Shown: positions 1 to 11,800 of the stretch, piece by piece
Layout: every line of letters begins with the position of its first letter
Numbering within the stretch: position 1 is the first letter of the stretch
Source of the DNA: Vicia villosa
Taxonomy: Eukaryota > Streptophyta > Magnoliopsida > Fabales > Fabaceae
DNA: 64,000 nucleotides
Direction of reading: 5' to 3'
NCBI RefSeq assembly: GCF_029867415.1
Contig: NC_081185.1
Coordinates: 70,999,156-71,063,155, forward strand
Made by a program: the position numbers and the translations under genes
Notes under the pieces: model-generated
What the model was told of the DNA's origin: nothing
Database searches by the model: none
What the model saw: only the letters and a program-made list of their open reading frames with translations

Positions 1-1195
1 CAATTTTACTCTATTTTATTTATTTGTTGTGTTACGTTATATTTAATTGAGAGTAAATTTTGAGAAGAGGTGTTATCCATTCTCAATAATTAATAATAAA
101 TTTGTGCGTACGTATAAGTTTTGTATGATATGCGTATTTTTTTATTAATTATGAGTTGAAGTTAGAAAATAAATAAAAATTGTTGACATATATTTTAAAA
201 AATACATATAAAAGAATAAAAAAAATTGACTTATATATTTTAAAAAGACATAAAAAAGCAATTAAAATTCAAAATTTAGGAATAAATATACCATTATTTT
301 GTATCCATAAATATAGTAGTTAACATATATGAAGTATTTGTCATTTAAAAAAATAGAAATAAAATGTGTAGAATATTATTGTTCTTTTTGAATAGGTTAT
401 ATCATGCAAAACAACATGAAGTATACAAGATGTTTGGTGAAGAAATGACACATGTAGGACACGATGTTCTGACATATGTGCAACATCTAATCTTTGACAG
501 CAGGTCAAGTTCGTTGCAATTTGGAGCTAATTTTCTGATTGGATTTCAATCAGATTTGTTGCTATCTTTTAGCAGTGTGTGATTGTGATTTGTTTTAATA
601 TTTAGTTTAAGATCAATTCAATCTAAATGAAGATTTAGATTTGAATTTAAATTAAAAATAAATCATATTTTTTGTTGGAGGCTTTTGTGGAATAAATTAA
701 ATCCAACGTAATTTGTTATAATTCTAGACGAGATCACAGTTGACAACTTAATCCCTAAAAACCAGGAAATGCATTGATATTTAAGGACTCATTCCTTACG
801 TTTGAAAGTGTGTGTTCTAGATTGAATACCTTTGTGTTATGGTTTATTTGAGTCTTTTGTTTATTTTTTGTACACCGCGTTAGCGCCTACATTCATATCA
901 TAAGGATTAGTCGTTGGTTTCTTTAGTTGAGTTGTAATTCAACATTCATCATACTGTTTATTTATGTTGATCACTAGGGTTAGTAGAGAAAATGAGTGGT
1001 GATTCTCATATTTAAAGGGAGTCCTAAATAGAAAGACAATTGGGTAGAATTAAGAAGAGAGGCACTGAGCAAAAGGTTTGTTCATCTAAAACACTTTGTA
1101 CTGATTTTATTAAAGAGTGGATTTTCTTTCTTGGGTTGGATGCCCCTTAGGTGTAGGTGTGGTTTGCATTGAATTGGGTTAACAATTATTGTGTT
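1..1195. other. AT-rich flank with possible Ty1/copia LTR remnant
   Basis: No gene is visible. The stretch is AT-rich, and its longest open frame (364-582, 72 aa) matches no family I recognise. From about 1030 to 1195 the text (cttgggttggatgcccctta, then attgggttaacaattattg) has the feel of the U5 end of Ty1/copia LTRs, in which a similar phrase precedes the 3' end. No primer site follows, because an LTR-like sequence begins at 1196. The copia reading rests on resemblance only. Confidence 0.3.
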
Positions 1196-2101
1196 TGTAA
1201 CACCTTTTGAAAACTCACATAAAATTCGCTTATATATTTACAAAAATACAAACAAAATAGAATCACCATCAAAGATGTCACATCTTCAAATAACATCAAA
1301 TAACAAATCTTGCTCCGTAATACGGGTATTCAAAATTATTTAAAACAAATACTTCTTTACCAACAACAATAATAATTCAAATTCTTGCAACAGAATTCAT
1401 AATTCAAAATATCTTTATTAAAGTACTTCATAAGACTTCTTCATACTTCATCATTCATGAATCATAAACTAAAACAGTTAAATACAATTAAAGGTAACTT
1501 GTCATATCAAGATAAGTAAAAGAACGTAACAAATCCAAAAAAAGATCTCAACCCCGATGTTACGTATCAGAGCAAGACCCACTTTATTCGACAAAAAGTA
1601 AATAACGCGCTCCGAAGCTATCCTCTAAGCTTCAACAAACTATTCTTGATCACCTGCCAGTTACCCACGTATCGAGGCAACATTTCCAAGAAGAAAGGGT
1701 GAGTAATTCATAATCATTATAAATGAGATAAGGAATAAATATAGTAGATACACAAAGGTCATCAAGGATATCATACACATAAGTCAGCATATTGCACACC
1801 TCTACGTCACTACACCATTCACAACATAATAATGTAATCAATTCACAATCACTATCAAAATATCGTTTATTCACGCATCATCAAATCATCACTTAATCAA
1901 CCATTATGCAATGTCACAAAGAATGCAATGCATCATTATTGACTCATGCATGTGGTACAAAAACTTCACTGATGACTCAGTCATCGTTTTCCAAAGATAA
2001 GGGTGGAAAAACGGGCCCGGCTTGCGGGGAAAGCCCATTTTGCCCACACTTTTTTGCAAGGCGGGAAAAGGTTTTATGATTGTTCTCTTTAATGTGCCCG
2101 C

Positions 2102-4108
2102 TGTAACGACCGTTTTTCTTTAATTATTTATTTATGTGAATTAATTGTGGATTATGTGTTAATTATATGTTTAATTGATTTTATGTTGTTTTATTTGGGA
2201 ATTGTTAGTAAATAATATAAGATAGTAAGTGTTGTTGATTATTGGGCCTAAGGTAGTATTAGTAAGTGAGGGGTGTTAGTTAGAGCCCATTAGTAATTTA
2301 AGATAGTAAGGGTTTAACTAAAACAAGGGTTTTAGAGGAAATAGAAATTAGAAGTTCATTTTGGGGTTTTTGGTGAAAGAAGAGAAGAGTAGAGTGAAGA
2401 GAAAGAGGGGAATCTCAATATTGAAGCTAGAGTTGTCTTCAATCCAAACCTAAGGTAAGGGTGAGATTCTTTCATGCTAAAGGGATGTATGATGATGTTT
2501 TGGGTGGGATTTGATTGTATGTTGCATCCATGGAAGTTGTGTGTAGAGATGTTAGGGTCTATGAACAAATGCTTGATTTGATGATTTGAAAAGTGTTTAA
2601 TTGATGTTTGATGATGTTATGATGTTATAAGACCCATAATATGTGTTATATTTGTGTTTATACCATGTATTCTGTGGTTGTTCGTGATGTTTGATGTTTT
2701 CCAACTTGATTGGGTTGAGTTTAGGGGTTTTGGGATGGGTTTCGTATGCTGTTTTCTGTGTTTGGGGTTTTCTGAAAATCGCCAGTTCGCGCCGCGAACC
2801 CTTGTGCGCGCCGCGAACCCCTTGGCAGAAACTTTGGAAGTTCTGGTTCACTCAGTTCGCGCCGCAAACCCTTGTTGGCGCCGCGAACTGCTTGGCAAAA
2901 ACTTAGGAAATATTTGATTTACTCAGTTCGCGCCGCGAACCCTGTTGGCGCCGCGAACCCTGTTTTGCAGAACTTTTCCTAAACTTTGAAATGATGTAAC
3001 TTTTGAACCGTAACTCCTTTTTAAGTGCCGTTTGAACCTACGTGAAGCCCTAATTGATGTCTTTTCGTAGAATATGCTTAGAATAACTTTGAAAACTCTT
3101 GGAATCTTCTTGAATTGGATTTTGTTGACATTGGATATCCGGAATTGATTTTGTCGTTTCAGTTGATCATGTCGTATACGTAGATTATGTTGTTTGAGTC
3201 GATTATGTCGTTAAGTGTGATTGTGAATGTGCATAATTGAGTCACATTCATTGCATTGTTTGAGACGGCCCTAGTGGCAAATGTTTGAGACGGCCCTTGT
3301 GGCGAATGTTTGAGACGGCCCAATGGCAATTGTTTGAGACGGGAGTTTTACTCCAATGGTACCACATGCATTTGCATTGTTTGAGTTGCATAAGTAAAGT
3401 CGTATGATGAGTCGTATTTGAATATTTGTGTGCGCATAACATGAATGTTATCTTGTGTCAATTTGATGGTTGTTTCGTTGAGCATATGTGATAAATGACT
3501 ATGTATGCCTTAAATGAGAATTATATTATTGTTTTCGGTAAGATGTTGAATGATGTGAATAGTAGTAAGTGATATATGTTGAGAAGTGGTGACCGATGTA
3601 TGATTATTTCTCCGCTTTGAATATTATCATACGCTTCTTTATAATGAATGATATCTCACCCTTTCTGTTTGAATGTTACCCTCCGTTGGTAACGTGCAGG
3701 TAATGACGCGGAGTAGTCGTGTACCTATAGCTCGAGTCGGTGTGTGTCAATGCTCTGATACGTAGCACTCGGGGAACGTTGGATTACTTGTTTATGTTTT
3801 GTTTTCTTGTGTTTATCCTTGTTAAACCTTGTCCTTATATTATGCTGAGACTTTTTAGATGTATCGTGCCGTGTTTGGCCGTGATATTATGAGTTGTATT
3901 GTTGTTGACATATGATTTTCCGCTGCGATGCAAGTACTTGATTGGCTGACAATGATTAATGATTTCGATATTGTTCTCCTACATGTGTGTTATGTATCTC
4001 AGTACTTTGTTGTTTAAAATGTGATGCTCCGAATCGTTATGTTCTATTTTCTTGAAATTTTGTACTCTGATATTCCTCTTTATTGCGGGGTAGATTTGGG
4101 GTGTTACA
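2102..4108 (+). mobile_element. Solo LTR, Ty3/gypsy type, 2007 bp, TSD cccgc
   Basis: The sequence begins tgtaacgacc, ends ggtgttaca and is flanked on both sides by cccgc (2097-2101, 4109-4113). That fits a solo LTR left by recombination between the two LTRs of one element. Inside are a cluster of GC-rich palindromes (2785-2960) and three short repeats around gagacggccc (3260-3340). The tgtaac start and the motif taacgtgcaggtaatgac recall chromovirus (Tekay-type) LTRs of legumes. The family is a guess; the boundaries are firm. Orientation follows the U3-to-U5 reading suggested by the inverted relative at 1196-4850. Confidence 0.85.
2785..2965. repeat. GC-rich palindrome cluster inside the solo LTR
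   Basis: The 15-mer gttcgcgccgcgaac is a perfect inverted repeat (GTTCGCG, one centre base, CGCGAAC). It or close variants recur about six times in 180 bp, in pairs separated by 10-14 bp, with a longer spacer (ttggcagaaactttggaag-like) between pairs. The surrounding DNA is AT-rich, so the block stands out sharply. The open frames crossing it (2597-2917 on both strands) are by-products of the repeat. Confidence 0.8.
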
Positions 4109-4857
4109 CCCGCCCCACCCCTTTTTTGTCGGCATGAGCATTTTCATACAATTTTACAACTTTTAAGCCTAAAAAGTTCAATGCCCGCGGGCCTTCCCTG
4201 CCCTCACTTTTTGCGAGGCAGGGCAAGATTTTAGACCAACACTCTCAAATATGTCCGCCCCACCCTGTTTTTTGTGGGATTTTGAAGGGCGGGCCTAAAC
4301 GGGACGGGCATGCCCATTTGCCACCCTATCCAAAGATCTCCACCAATAAGATCAATTCTCGCTTGCTGGACCAATCCACACTATGAGATTGAGGCCATTG
4401 TTGGACCAATCCTCCTACAAACATCACTGGACCAATCGTCCTAACATATGCCATGAATGTGTAACGCACAACAACACAATAAAACATGACCATTACTAGT
4501 CAAAATGCATCATCATCCATGTAATCATTATAATATCATCACACACTTCATAATAAATACATCTTCATCATAACAACATCCATTCATCATAGGAAACATA
4601 CGTCATATTCCATCAAGGCATAATCACATCAATTCATCATAAGAACATGAAACTTTGTTCAGCAACAGAGGTATGATGATCAACAATTACAACTTCAACA
4701 TTTTCAAACTAAGATTTAGGAACATAAAAATGATTTTGACGCATTTGCCACTACATTCACTACAAGAAAAAATCGCCTTGAGGAGACTTCAAATACTCAC
4801 CATAATGCTCTTTATCAAAGCTTTAACACTCTTAATAGGGTGTCCTTGAATTTCTTG

Positions 4858-5310
4858 AACAAGTGGAGGAGGATCGTCGAAGTTTCAGAGGAAGAGGTCG
4901 CCATAGAGGAGGAAAACATTAGTTGATTACGTTGAGAGATTGTGTCTCTTATCTCATAGATCCTTGCATTTCATTTTTTTCTTGCATTTCCGCATATCAT
5001 CTCACATTTTATCCTAGCATGCATATCATCATGTTTATTTCCTTGTATCTTATCCTTGAACAACTTTCTATTTTGTATGCCCAGTGTGTGTAATTTGATA
5101 CGTGTGCTTCGATTAATTATTAATAATCTTGCATTAAATTCATTATATGTGAATGTCTGTTAATGCTTGTTTGCTTTGCAATCGCCTCTAAATTTTATTC
5201 GTGTATTAACATTTCCTTTGCACTTTTTCTATTTTTGATATAATCAAAGGGGAAGAAGAAGTAAATGGAGAATTTAGTTTTTTATGCATATTGACAGGGG
5301 GAACACTTAT
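4858..5310 (+). mobile_element. Ty1/copia (Sirevirus-like) 3' region remnant
   Basis: A short plus-strand frame at 4880-4922 reads RGRGRHRGG and then stops. After about 300 bp of AT-rich text comes atcaaaggggaagaagaa (5242) and gacagggggaac (5296). Purine-rich runs of this kind lie between the pol end and the 3' LTR in Sirevirus-type copia elements. No LTR follows: the next sequence is the tail of the PMD pseudogene. This is a scrap with no terminus, and the assignment is tentative. Confidence 0.35.
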
Positions 5311-7921
5311 CCTTCAAGAAATTTTTTACCTCATCGCCTTTGGTAGGAGAATCGTGTTTTCTCTTGTGGCCTTTAGATTTGTGGGACTGTTGTGGAGAAA
5401 GCTGGAAATAGTGCAAGTTGTAAGTGGTTATTTAGTCAAAAAGGCAGATAAGTTGATAAGAAATACCTCTGGCTCCTTGGCAGGAGAAGGTTTGGCCTTC
5501 TTGGACTTTTTGGATGGTTTAGAGGAAGCGGGCAAGTCTGTCGAACATGGATTATTCTGTGTACAGGTAACATATTAATGGCCATGTGAATCAGAAATGA
5601 AATGAGAGTGGTGTATAAAAGTACACACCGAAGGACCAGGTTTCTTCAAGGTTGCTGGTATGGTCTCATCATCAGAGGGAGATGTTTCAGGGATAACCGA
5701 CAAGGTTTTAGAAATTTGGGTAAAGATATGATACCGACCAAAAGAAAAATTCAAACAGTCAAAATCAAACCTGAGGTTTCTCTGTTGAAATGAACTTGTC
5801 ATCCACATCGACATACACATGCTCTATAGGAACAACTATAAGAAAAACATATAAACAATCAAGTAACAAAGGTCAAATAAGCAGGGGGCAGCTTTCCAGA
5901 AAGAGTTACCAATTTGCATGGTAGAACACATTCTAACATATTGAGGAGCAATATGAAGCGATCCTGAGTAGTTGGGTAGATAACGCTTCATCGGCAACAC
6001 TCTGTTGGCCTTTTTCTTGTAAGCATTTTTTATATTTGAAAAAGGACAATACCACCAATCTGGGATTGGTAGGCCAAACGCCAAAGCCAAAGGGCTAGAT
6101 GGCAAAAGAGGAAATTTGATTTTTCCAAAATGTAGGGCGTAAATATACTTATCTTTCGCGTAACCAGGAATTTTAAGTTTTGGAATCCTGTCGGTTACCT
6201 TCTTCTTTAGTTCAGTAACGGCCTCAGAGATGGTCCGACGAAGATCATTAGGTCGATATACAACTTGGAAGTATTTCTGGAAAGCTTGAATTTGTTTGAT
6301 ATGGGTTTCCTTACACTTTGTTGACTTTTCTTGCAAAGGAATATGAACTTGAGTTAGTTCAGCTAATTTGGTCTTAAGAGCACCAACATAGGCATCGAGA
6401 TACGAATGCCACCAAGTTTCAAATTCTGGGGTACAATAAAGTGCAGGTTGAAAAGGAACGAGAGCGAGCCTTGTCCTTTTTTCCCAAAAATGTTCAAGAT
6501 CCTCTTTGATTACATCAAAATGGTGGTCACCTATGATCTTTAGGAGCAGGTCATAGGTAAGGAACACTGATTTAGGAACAAATTGACAGAATTCAAATTG
6601 TCGGGCTACCAAGTTAGGTTAATAAGTGACTAAGCCAGGTGCATCACCAAGAATTACAGCCGTCAGAAGTTGAGGGACCAAAAAGCGCCTCCAGATAGCA
6701 AGAGTTTCACTCCTAATTGTAGCATCAGTAGGGGAAAAGGTCTGGTAAACCAACCAAGACCCTCAGATCGACTGCTGAATGGGGCCATAGAAGGATCAAA
6801 GTCGACTCGAGACAACATGATGCCGAACAAGAGGCGGAACACTTCGACATTAGGGAAATTTTTGTCAAGAGGAGTCAGGGGAATTAGACGCTTCCAGACA
6901 AGGTGACGTTCCCCTGGAGGACACGCTACCCTTTTCATGCCATAAGGCTTTATGTCTTTTGAAAAAGTGGCATTAAGCCACAATTGCAGGAACCAAAAAG
7001 GGCCATGAACCAAAACGTTTTTTCTTTTGGAATTGTTGGGGTCGAAGGTCCTTATTTGGAAAATCACATTAGTTAGCGAATCATATAGAGAAGCCAAGTT
7101 TAGTTTACCTAAGGCAACGTCGCGACCTTGGTGCAGTTGAGTAGCAAGGAGAGAAAATTGTTTGGCTACTTGCATCAACCTGGAGCAAAACACAAAGCGA
7201 GATAGCCAAAGGGTTAAAAATGCCACATGTTCTTCATCAGTCATTAGACCTGAAGTTTTGGCATGATGGTTAATGAAGCTGTTGTATGTCGGCTTACGAC
7301 AGTCTCCAACATCAAACTTCAAAGGGATAGCTTATGCATCCTTATGGTTGAAAACACGGCCAATCGACTTCAAGCCCGTAATGGTCACAATATCCAGAAG
7401 GGTCAGCGTGATCATACCACACTTTGTGTGAAAAGTATTGGTTGAGCCTTCCAAAAATTGAATGGCAGCAAGCAGCATGCCACAGGAGTAAGGTGAACCA
7501 CAACACAAGATTTATAAAAGGGTGTGAATACCCAATTGCTTCCAAAGATCCAACTTCCTTGCTTTTACCCACTTCATCCAAACACAGAACTTGGGACAGT
7601 TCCTAGAAGGTACAATTCTGAAGTTTCTATTGACGTAACCAAGAGAGAGGGGTTTTATGAGAGAAATTAAAGGTTCCGTAAGATGGCTGGTGGGGAAGAA
7701 AGCATGTTTATTTTTGCAGAAATTACAGGTTGACGGTCCTTTGGGAGTGGACCTAGAAAGGCTAAAGGTTTGTTATCAAGAAAGAAGGGAATTAATATCT
7801 AAGATTTCCAGATTTTGGTTTTTTCTTCAACGAAGGGGGGTTTAGGAACATACTCTTTGCCATTAACAAGAAAAGGCTGTTGGAGTTCTGCAGCAGAAAA
7901 AATAGGTGAGGGACCTGCCAT
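5310..7921 (-). pseudogene. Plant mobile domain (PMD, aminotransferase-like) gene remnant
   Basis: The reading starts at an ATG at 7919-7921 (MAGPSPIFSAAELQQPFLVN). It continues through motifs typical of the PMD family: GMITLTLLDIVTITGL (about 7400), EEHVAFLTLWLSRFVFCS (about 7220), GPFWFLQLWLNATF (about 7000), then LVARQFEFCQFVPKSVF (about 6590). A lysine-rich tail KPSKKSKKAKPSPAKEP lies near 5500. The frame is broken by in-frame stops near 7800, 7515 and 7332 and by a frameshift near 6660; the two longest open pieces are 7322-6663 and 6612-5836. Downstream pieces near 5800 and 5650 could be further exons. PMD proteins are plant nuclear factors involved in silencing and development, and PMDs also travel inside transposons. 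Whether this copy came from a host gene or a transposon cannot be told here. Confidence 0.75.
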
Positions 7922-8354
7922 TTTTGAAAGAAGATGAAGATTTGAAGGTTTGAGGATTTAGAGAAAATTGTCTGGTTTTTGAAGCAGAAGAAATGGAAGA
8001 AAGACTAAAATAAGAGAGAAAAAGGGTTTATAAAGGGAAAAAAACCCTAATTATGGAGAAGGAAAAATAAAGGAAAAATAAAATAAAATAAGTGGAAAAA
8101 CGTTAGAGTTCCTTGTGACAGCGGGTAAAAACCCACGTCTCCACATGTGCATACACGTGGAGCGAAGTGGTGGTAGGGGGATGCCACGTTTCCCACTCAG
8201 AAGAAAGGGTAATGATGAGGTGATTGCTGCGCGTCTCGAGGGAAAAGTGGAGACGTTATCATCATGACATGACGTCAGCAACATGGAGCTAACCGTTGTG
8301 CCATTAACAAGAATAGGAAACGAGTAAGTGAGAATGGTGGTCGACATATCAAAG
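7922..8354 (-). promoter_or_regulatory. Upstream region of the PMD remnant: TATA box and ACGT-core cluster
   Basis: On the minus strand a TATA box (tttataaa, 8027-8034) lies about 106 bp before the PMD ATG. Upstream of it are six ACGT cores in 175 bp: 8100, 8134, 8155 (inside a CACGTG G-box, 8154-8159), 8186, 8253 and 8272 (inside a perfect TGACGTCA, 8270-8277). There is also an E-box palindrome cacatgtg at 8142-8149. ACGT cores are bZIP and bHLH sites. The region is cut at 8355 by insertion of element C. Promoter activity is inferred from motifs and spacing only. Confidence 0.5.
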
Positions 8355-8845
8355 TGTAGCAACCTGCCCTAAAAATTAAAGAATTTTAGAGTCGCCACCT
8401 ATTCTACCAGGGTGAATAGGAAACCCTACGAAGTTTTAGAGAATCTGGGTAAGTTATTATATTCAGGTCAAGGGAAGGTGTTAGGCACCCTTAACCCTTT
8501 CCTGAGGTTTTAAGTTTAAGGCAAAGGTTTATGACTTGAGAGTATTAAGGCAAGGTTTGTGCTTTCAAGGGTGAACGGTAAAATTCGAACCTAATTAGAA
8601 TTTTGGGGAAGGGGACTCGCCTTGTTACCAAGTGCCTACGTACCTCCTTATGGAGGATCAGAGTCTACGTAGTTTGGGGCAAGGTTGTACGCCTTAGAAT
8701 TAATATGAGGTTGTTTGAAGGTATTTTGAATTACCTTATCGTAGTTTTGAAATTCGTAGTTTGCAAGGTATTTTGAATTACCTTATTGTAGTTTTGAAAT
8801 TCGTAGTTTGTGAAAGGGATTTGTGTTTTGATGTGGCGTACAACC
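8355..8845 (-). repeat. Element C LTR, first part (U5 end)
   Basis: This part closely matches the start of the element B LTR: the run from tgtagcaacctgcccta through agagtcgccacctattc to gggaaggtgttaggcaccc aligns by eye with 31594-31725. It ends at ggcgtacaacc, where element A is inserted. The sequence resumes after the duplicated caacc with ctgatcataat (24445), as B reads on at the same place (ggcgtacaaccctgat, 32035). Confidence 0.85.
8841..8845. other. Target-site duplication of element A (left copy, caacc)
   Basis: caacc at 8841-8845 is repeated at 24440-24444 directly after the right LTR of A. Joining the flanks across A restores the same text found uninterrupted in the element B LTR at 32035 and 46319. 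This proves that A transposed into the C LTR. Confidence 0.95.
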
Positions 8846-11800
8846 TGTCGCACGCTCGCGAAAAATGAACAGAGTCGCCACCAATATATTTATCCCATAA
8901 GGGAAAGGAATATCAGAAAACCTAACAAAGGAAGGAACAGGGTCTTGCGACCAGAGAATCTAGGTACGGGAGTCGGTTACGCAAGGGGAAGGTACTAGCA
9001 CCCCTCACGCCATCGTACTCGATGGTATCCACCTATGTTTGTTTCTATCTAAAGGGTGTGTACTATGTCTATGTGTATATGCGAAATGAATGCAAAATGT
9101 AGGGAAAATAAAGAATTGTACTCGCACGGGCCCTACCCCGCTGCCTACGTATCCTTTTCAGGAATCAGAGTTACCGTAGCTCGACTCATGATTTTCTGTT
9201 TGTTTTTGTGTTTTTTAGTTGGGCGGAGTTAACGTTCGCGCTCTTGCATAAGGGATCGACCTACGATGCGTTCGAGCGGAAATAACATTGCCCTTAGAAA
9301 GAAGAAAAAGAGAGATTGGTTTGTGTCTTTTAACGTAGATGAGTGATGAACAGTTCCCAATACCGGGCCACTCACCACCTTCTCTACTTTGTTTTAACTT
9401 TGAACCATTATTAGGTGTTTTAAGTGTTTTTTGGTTGTGTATTTTTTAAGGGGAATTTGTTTGCGAGTTGAATCACATAAAAGTGTATAATGGTCGAGAA
9501 ACAGATTAGGGAATGGATCCCACTCATCTCTCTTCCATTATATAGTGTTCGAGAAACAGATTAGGGAATGAACCCCACTCATTTCTCTCCCACTAAGTGA
9601 TTAAGAAACAGATTAGGGAATAAATCCCACTCATTTCTTATAGCGATTGAGAAACAGATTAGGGATTGAATCCCACTCATTTCTCTCCCACTAAGCGATC
9701 AAGAAACAGATTAGGGAATAAATCCCACTCATTTCTCTCTCACTATTAGTAAAATGTGATTCGCGTCTTCTGTTCATTAAGTATTTTAAAAGTCGAAAAG
9801 AAAAAGAATGCAATAAGGAACTAATCCTAAATTCTAATCTAAGTTGTTCTAATTCCTATTTATGTACAAAAGGAATCTAAAATGGTACTAACGAAATAGG
9901 CCTAAAATAAGGCCAAAAATACAAGCAATAAAATCACACAAGCATCATACAAAAATAACATGGAACTAGCACAAAAACAATTCAAGCATCAATGCAAAAT
10001 TAAACTAGAAAACTACTATTTTTTATGATGACCTTTTTATGAAGGAACTAAAATGTCAAAATTAACCTAAAAAACTACTATTCTTTACGAGCTTTTTATT
10101 ATTAAGAAAAATCTAATTCAAGCCTAACCATGTTAAAATCTATTAACCCTAAAACTAACAATTTTATTGGTTTCTATGTCATTTTTACTACCTAAAAATT
10201 GAACAAATAATCAATGATTCTAAATGTCATTATTTCCTAAAAATCTAATGAGAAAATTATGATTTTTATTGTTTGATCAAAAAGAGATTTAATAACCAAA
10301 AAACTATGTCAATACCTAAAATCTAATAAGAGAAACATGTGGTCAGGGGGGTGAAAATGGAATATAGTGGTGTAATTCAGTAAACTGGCGCAGGGCCCAA
10401 TGGATGAAGCCCAATAGCTTGTTTTTGTTGTTTCAGATTTTCTCTATGTCAAAAACGGAAGTGTGATGGGCCAGGTGGGGTGTAGTGAGGAACAATTCGC
10501 AGGCCCAAGCAAACTAATCCAATTATTCAGATCTTAAATCTCAATTAATCAACACTCAGATTTTTATATGGTTGCAACTAATCCAAATTAATCACCATTA
10601 ATAAATAATTAGATGTTAATTACCCCAACTTAAACTCAACGTTAATGCAGATTGGAATAAAAGGAATTAGGTCAAGAAATTGTGACCTTTGAGCTTTCAG
10701 ACTCTTCTTCTCGCGAGCAACGGCGGTGGAGCGACGGTGACGCGACATCGGCGATAGCTATTCCTCAGAGCAGAACCTCATTCTCCTCGAATTCGTTTTC
10801 AAACGATCGTCTCCAAACTTAGCTCTCTGATTGGCTCAACGACTCATCTCCGCTCGGATTCTAATCCCTTCCGATTCAACTCCGTCCACCGTTAAAGCCA
10901 TCAACAACTACGTCACCTCGTCTCCTCGCTATTTCTCTCCGATTCAAACCTCTCATCTCCCCGATGCTCCTTCTATACGTTTGTGTATGATCAAAACAAC
11001 ATAACATCACCGGTTGCGAACGACGAACGGGAAGACCAGAGTTACTCGGCGATCCTCGGTAAAAATCCTCCCGTTTCTGATTACGATTTCATCTCTTCCT
11101 TTCGCTTTTCTGATTTTGACTCGTTGTTGTTGTTGTGCGTTGAGGAGATGCTATTGCGAAGATTGGTGATGATTACCGAAAGTGATGATTGGCGAGAGAT
11201 GCAGCGTGTGCGATTGAAGCATGAATTCAGAGAGATTGAAGAAATGGAGGATGAAGATTCAAGAGTGGTGAAGAAGATGATTTTTGGAGTTTTTGTTTAC
11301 GTGATGAAGATTAACGATAAAGTCGCGTTTCTTCTGTTGCGTTCTTGTTCTCTTATTTTCGATAATTTTCTTCTGCCTTTTTCGGTTGAAGTTTTGTTGA
11401 ATTTTTTTCTGGTTTTCTTGTTGCAGGTTCTACGGTGAAGGAGTGGTTGTGAAGAAATGGTGAAGAGAGTGAGAATTGAAGATTGGTTGTAGAGAGAGTT
11501 TGAAGAATGATTGAAGATTGCGTTGGAGCTGAAGGAGAAGAATGGCGTATGAATGAGAGTGGGGAAGATGAGAAAAGTGGTGGAGATGGCGTGAATCTGA
11601 AGAGGGTGAGAAAGTGATGAAGATGAATGAAGAGAATGGTTCCCTGTGAGGTGGTGAAGATTTGAGAAAAGATTGAAGATTAGGGTGATGGATCCATGGG
11701 GATGAAGAGGATGAAGTTGAGAGAAGATTGAAAGTGGGAGAAGAATCAAGAGAGAATCCAGAGAAAAACTCAGAGATGAAGAATGGCCTGTTATATAGAG

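Larger units (their letters stand above)
1998..4328. mobile_element. Short non-autonomous hAT-like element, interrupted by a solo LTR
   Basis: The terminal inverted repeats read taagggtggaaaa at the left and, on the opposite strand, tagggtggcaaa at the right. This is the common plant hAT end, followed by GC-rich text (acgggcccgg; gggcatgcccatttg). The flanks carry an 8-bp duplication tccaaaga at 1990-1997 and 4329-4336; a ninth base also matches. Eight-bp duplications are a hallmark of hAT transposition. Without the inserted LTR and its duplicated target the element is only about 320 bp, so it encodes no transposase. It lies inside the older LTR at 1196-4850. Confidence 0.8.
1196..4850 (-). 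repeat. Old minus-strand Ty3/gypsy-like LTR, split by a hAT element
   Basis: The plus strand starts tgtaacacc, as does the reverse complement of the solo LTR at 2102-4108. Near 1550-1700 it carries gttacgtatcagagcaa, then cacctgccagttaccca, then gaaagggtgag. The same order of motifs occurs, inverted, at 3660-3775 of the solo LTR. So this is a diverged relative of that LTR lying in the opposite orientation. The part right of the hAT element (4337-4757) has three imperfect copies of ctggaccaatcc. The right boundary is not resolved: 4850 is where the text changes character. No partner LTR is seen, so it may be a solo or truncated LTR. Confidence 0.45.

Noticed and set aside
364..582. 72-aa frame as a small gene
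   Set aside because: No motif, no promoter context, AT-rich flank; the length is expected by chance.
2597..2917. Overlapping frames on both strands with Ala/Arg-rich text
   Set aside because: They arise from the repeated GC-rich palindrome in the solo LTR.
4757..4775. CACTA transposon end (cactacaagaaaaaatc)
   Set aside because: The motif fits a CACTA terminus, but I could not find a matching inverted end or a 3-bp duplication in the window.
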